This document shows, piece after piece, positions 4,787 through 6,103 of a stretch of 6,103 bases of DNA. The notes under the pieces are model-generated. The model saw only the letters and a program-made list of their open reading frames with translations. It did no database searches and was not told the DNA's origin. The stretch comes from Clostridium sp. CAG:411 (lineage in GTDB: Bacteria; Bacillota; Clostridia; Lachnospirales; Lachnospiraceae), in contig FR899737.1 of assembly GCA_000437275.1 (NCBI GenBank), positions 47,862 to 53,964 of the forward strand, written 5' to 3'. Each line of letters starts with the position of its first letter. The stretch's first letter is position 1. A program made the translations under genes and the position numbers.

Positions 4787-5434
4787 ATGTACGGATTTAT
4801 TGAAAAAGACAGTGATTTAAAAATAGAAGATGCAATTTATGATGAAGTAGTGGAGGCTGGACTTGGTTGGATGCATGAATTAAAACCAGGGCAGACGTTT
4901 CGTATATTAGATATGGAAGGAAATCAGGCAGTCGATACGACATTTTATGATATGACAAACCCAGAGGATCATTATGGAGCAGTTCAGACCATAGTAATGC
5001 AGAAGAATATTTATCTTACGACGGGAAGTATTTTAAGAGCAGAATCGGGAAAGCCATTACTTGAAATTACAGCAGATAAGACAGGAAGACATGATACATT
5101 AGGTGGTGCCTGTTCTTCCCAAAGTAACACCGTTCGTTATGCCAGAGAAAAAAGATATATGCATAACTGTCGTGACAGCTTTATGTTACAGTTGGCAGAC
5201 AGTACGGTGGATATTAGAAAGAGAGATTTGGCACCGAATATTAACTTCTTTATGAATGTACCAGTTACGCCACAGGGAGGATTTAAGTTTGATGATGGTG
5301 TATCTGCATCGGGAAAATATGTGGAGATGAAGGCATTGGAACATGTTATGGTGCTGATTAGTAACTGTCCACAGTTAAATAATCCTTGTAATGCATACAA
5401 TCCTACTCCAGTAAGATTGTTGATTTGGGATTAA
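4787..5434 (+). CDS. DUF1989 protein UAAP2-like, probable carboxyguanidine deiminase subunit
   Basis: This 215-residue cytoplasmic protein is the second DUF1989 partner, urea amidolyase-associated protein 2. It is expected to work with UAAP1 as carboxyguanidine deiminase, feeding allophanate to allophanate hydrolase. Family blocks are very well preserved: RILDMEGNQAVDTTFYD at 39-55, NIYLTTGSIL at 74-83, GRHDTLGGACSSQSNTVRY at 100-118, KRYMHNCRDSF at 122-132, KRDLAPNINFFMNVPVTPQG at 145-164, and the C-terminal CPQLNNPCNAYNPTPVRLLIWD (194-215). His102, Cys109, Cys128, Cys194 and Cys201 are candidates for metal or substrate contact by position in conserved blocks; this is an inference. The ATG has AGGAGG 8 nt upstream. 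An intrinsic terminator follows 24 nt after the stop. Length and reading frame are normal. Confidence 0.93.
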   Translation: MYGFIEKDSDLKIEDAIYDEVVEAGLGWMHELKPGQTFRILDMEGNQAVDTTFYDMTNPEDHYGAVQTIVMQKNIYLTTGSILRAESGKPLLEITADKTGRHDTLGGACSSQSNTVRYAREKRYMHNCRDSFMLQLADSTVDIRKRDLAPNINFFMNVPVTPQGGFKFDDGVSASGKYVEMKALEHVMVLISNCPQLNNPCNAYNPTPVRLLIWD

Positions 5435-5458
5435 AAGATAAGATATCGTTTTATAGAT

Positions 5459-5501
5459 GGCGAGGATGCCGACAAAAGGGAATCCTCGCTTATTTTTCTT
5501 T
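5459..5501 (+). terminator. Intrinsic terminator after UAAP2
   Basis: GCGAGGAT (5460-5467) pairs perfectly with ATCCTCGC (5482-5489) around a 14-nt loop, with a G-U pair possible outside. TTATTTTTCTTT follows the stem. It lies 24 nt after the UAAP2 stop and about 180 nt before the carboxylase start. It therefore either ends the UAAP1-UAAP2 transcript or partially lowers carboxylase expression. The loop is larger than in the best terminators, so termination may be incomplete. Confidence 0.65.
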
Positions 5502-5517
5502 ATAGAGAGATGATTTT

Positions 5518-5619
5518 TATAAAAGGACAAAAAACACTGCCTTTAGGCGGTGTGTACTCTTGCACGAGGTGCGGGGTTCAAGCCCCGTACCTCGTAAGGC
5601 ACGTAGTGCCACTTTTATA
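5518..5619. repeat. Three tandem hairpins bounded by an 8-bp inverted repeat
   Basis: TATAAAAG (5518-5525) and CTTTTATA (5612-5619) are exact inverted repeats enclosing three hairpins. Hairpin 1: ACACTGCC (5534-5541) with GGCGGTGT (5546-5553), loop TTTA, one G-U. Hairpin 2: ACGAGGTGCGGGG (5564-5576) with CCCCGTACCTCGT (5583-5595), loop TTCAAG, 13 pairs with one G-U. Hairpin 3: GGCAC (5598-5602) with GTGCC (5606-5610), loop GTA. The block is GC-rich inside an AT-rich gap and sits between the UAAP2 terminator and the carboxylase. It has no open reading frame of note. It resembles a mobile palindromic repeat or a structured RNA leader; I do not recognise it as a named family. Confidence 0.6.
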
Positions 5620-5620
5620 G

Positions 5621-5658
5621 GAGCAAGTAGCAACGCGGATTGGGAATATCCGCTTGAC
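5621..5658. repeat. Intergenic repeat, copy B (GAGCAAGTAG ... GCGGATTG)
   Basis: GAGCAAGTAG (5621-5630), four bases, then GCGGATTGGGAATATCC (5635-5651) and GCTTG. The same blocks occur at 4682-4750. GCGGAT and ATCCGC (5648-5653) can form a small hairpin with a seven-base loop, and the outer CAAG and CTTG are also complementary. The copy abuts the hairpin block and ends about 10 nt before the carboxylase ribosome binding site (AGGAGG, 5669-5674). Confidence 0.65.
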
Positions 5659-5682
5659 AGAGCAAAACAGGAGGAAGTCATT

Positions 5683-6103
5683 ATGTTTGATAAAGTGTTA
5701 ATTGCCAATCGTGGTGCAATTGCAGTACGAATTGAGAGAACTCTGAAAAAGATGGGAATTAAAAGTGTAGCCGTTTATTCAGAGGCAGATAAAGACAGTT
5801 TGCATGTAACCAATGCAGATGAAGCTGTATATTTAGGAGATGGTTCTGCAAAAGAGACCTACCTGGATGTGGAAAAGGTCATTGCGGCAGCCGTAGAGAC
5901 TAATGCACAGGCAGTACATCCAGGCTATGGATTTTTAAGTGAAAATACAGAATTTGCAAATGCGTGTGAAGAGAAAGGCATCAAGTTTATTGGACCAACG
6001 CCAGAGCAGATTAATTTATTTGGATTAAAGCATTCTGCCAGAGAACTTGCCAGTAAGGCGAATGTTCCACTTCTTGCAGGAACAGGCTTGTTGACTGGTG
6101 TAG
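5683..6103 (+). CDS. Biotin carboxylase domain of urea/guanidine carboxylase, N-terminal part
   Basis: The first 140 codons of a large biotin-dependent carboxylase are present; the window ends inside the gene. The visible part is the start of the biotin carboxylase domain: VLIANRGAIAVRIERTL at 5-21, VYSEADKDSLHV at 31-42, HPGYGFLSEN at 79-88 and FIGPTPEQINLFGLKHSARE at 102-121. The FGLKHSARELA stretch is typical of urea carboxylase/urea amidolyase proteins, rather than the MGDK form usual in acetyl-CoA or pyruvate carboxylases. The domain uses ATP and bicarbonate to carboxylate biotin. The full protein would then carboxylate urea or, as the UAAP1/UAAP2 neighbours suggest, guanidine. The ATG has AGGAGG 8 nt upstream. 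Carboxyltransferase and biotin-carrier domains, and any fused or adjacent allophanate hydrolase, lie beyond the window. Confidence 0.93.
   Translation, partial: MFDKVLIANRGAIAVRIERTLKKMGIKSVAVYSEADKDSLHVTNADEAVYLGDGSAKETYLDVEKVIAAAVETNAQAVHPGYGFLSENTEFANACEEKGIKFIGPTPEQINLFGLKHSARELASKANVPLLAGTGLLTGV

Noticed and set aside
5534..5553. Minus-strand terminator formed by the first hairpin and the A-tract at 5526-5534
   Set aside because: On the minus strand the stem has a C-A mismatch where the plus strand has a G-U pair, and no leftward gene lies upstream to be terminated.
5564..5595. tRNA-like T arm: loop sequence GTTCAA in a GC-rich stem
   Set aside because: The stem is 13 pairs long, not 5, and there are no D arm, anticodon arm, acceptor stem or CCA at the right distances. 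It is a plain hairpin whose loop resembles a T loop by chance or by distant origin.
5563..5595. Guanidine-III riboswitch, suggested by ACGAGGTGCG
   Set aside because: Guanidine-III is a compact pseudoknot with a specific second half. Here the ACGAGGTGCG simply pairs with the adjacent complementary arm, and the conserved pseudoknot partner is not visible.
5517..5708. Small minus-strand reading frame through the hairpin block
   Set aside because: It covers repeats and the start of the carboxylase on the opposite strand, and shows no ribosome binding site or recognisable domain.

Overview
The window looks like part of the chromosome of a low-GC Gram-positive anaerobe, most likely a clostridium of the Lachnospiraceae type. 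The support is AT-rich codon use, strong AGGAGG-type ribosome binding sites before nearly every gene, a NifI-type PII pair, and short intergenic palindromes that I recall from that group. The recall is from memory and was not searched. No rRNA, tRNA, transposase or CRISPR array is visible.

The layout is two divergent transcription units around a gene-free region of about 545 bp (3397-3941). The leftward unit (3396 down to 29) is a compact five-gene operon. It encodes a NifI1-like PII protein, a NifI2-like PII protein, a lipoprotein solute-binding protein, a permease and an ATPase of the NitT/TauT ABC family. Gaps between these genes are 1 to 22 nt. The rightward unit (3942 to beyond the window end) encodes two DUF1989 proteins, UAAP1-like and UAAP2-like. 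The start of a large biotin-dependent carboxylase of the urea carboxylase type follows and is cut by the window edge.

The DUF1989 pair next to this carboxylase is the arrangement now assigned to guanidine assimilation. In that pathway guanidine is carboxylated to carboxyguanidine, UAAP1/UAAP2 (CgdAB, carboxyguanidine deiminase) convert it to allophanate, and allophanate hydrolase, expected to the right of the window, finishes the job. The ABC transporter probably brings in the nitrogen compound. The PII pair probably ties uptake or metabolism to nitrogen and 2-oxoglutarate status. Substrate identity is inferred from family and context.

The central region holds a strong leftward intrinsic terminator inside the leader of the PII/transporter operon. 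It also holds repeated GAACT/AGTTC boxes, including a perfect 12-bp inverted repeat, a candidate rightward promoter and a 12-bp-stem palindrome before UAAP1. I could not recognise any known guanidine riboswitch class. Both gaps of the rightward operon contain copies of a GAGCAAGTAG...GCGGATTG repeat. The second gap also has an intrinsic terminator and three tandem hairpins bounded by an 8-bp inverted repeat.
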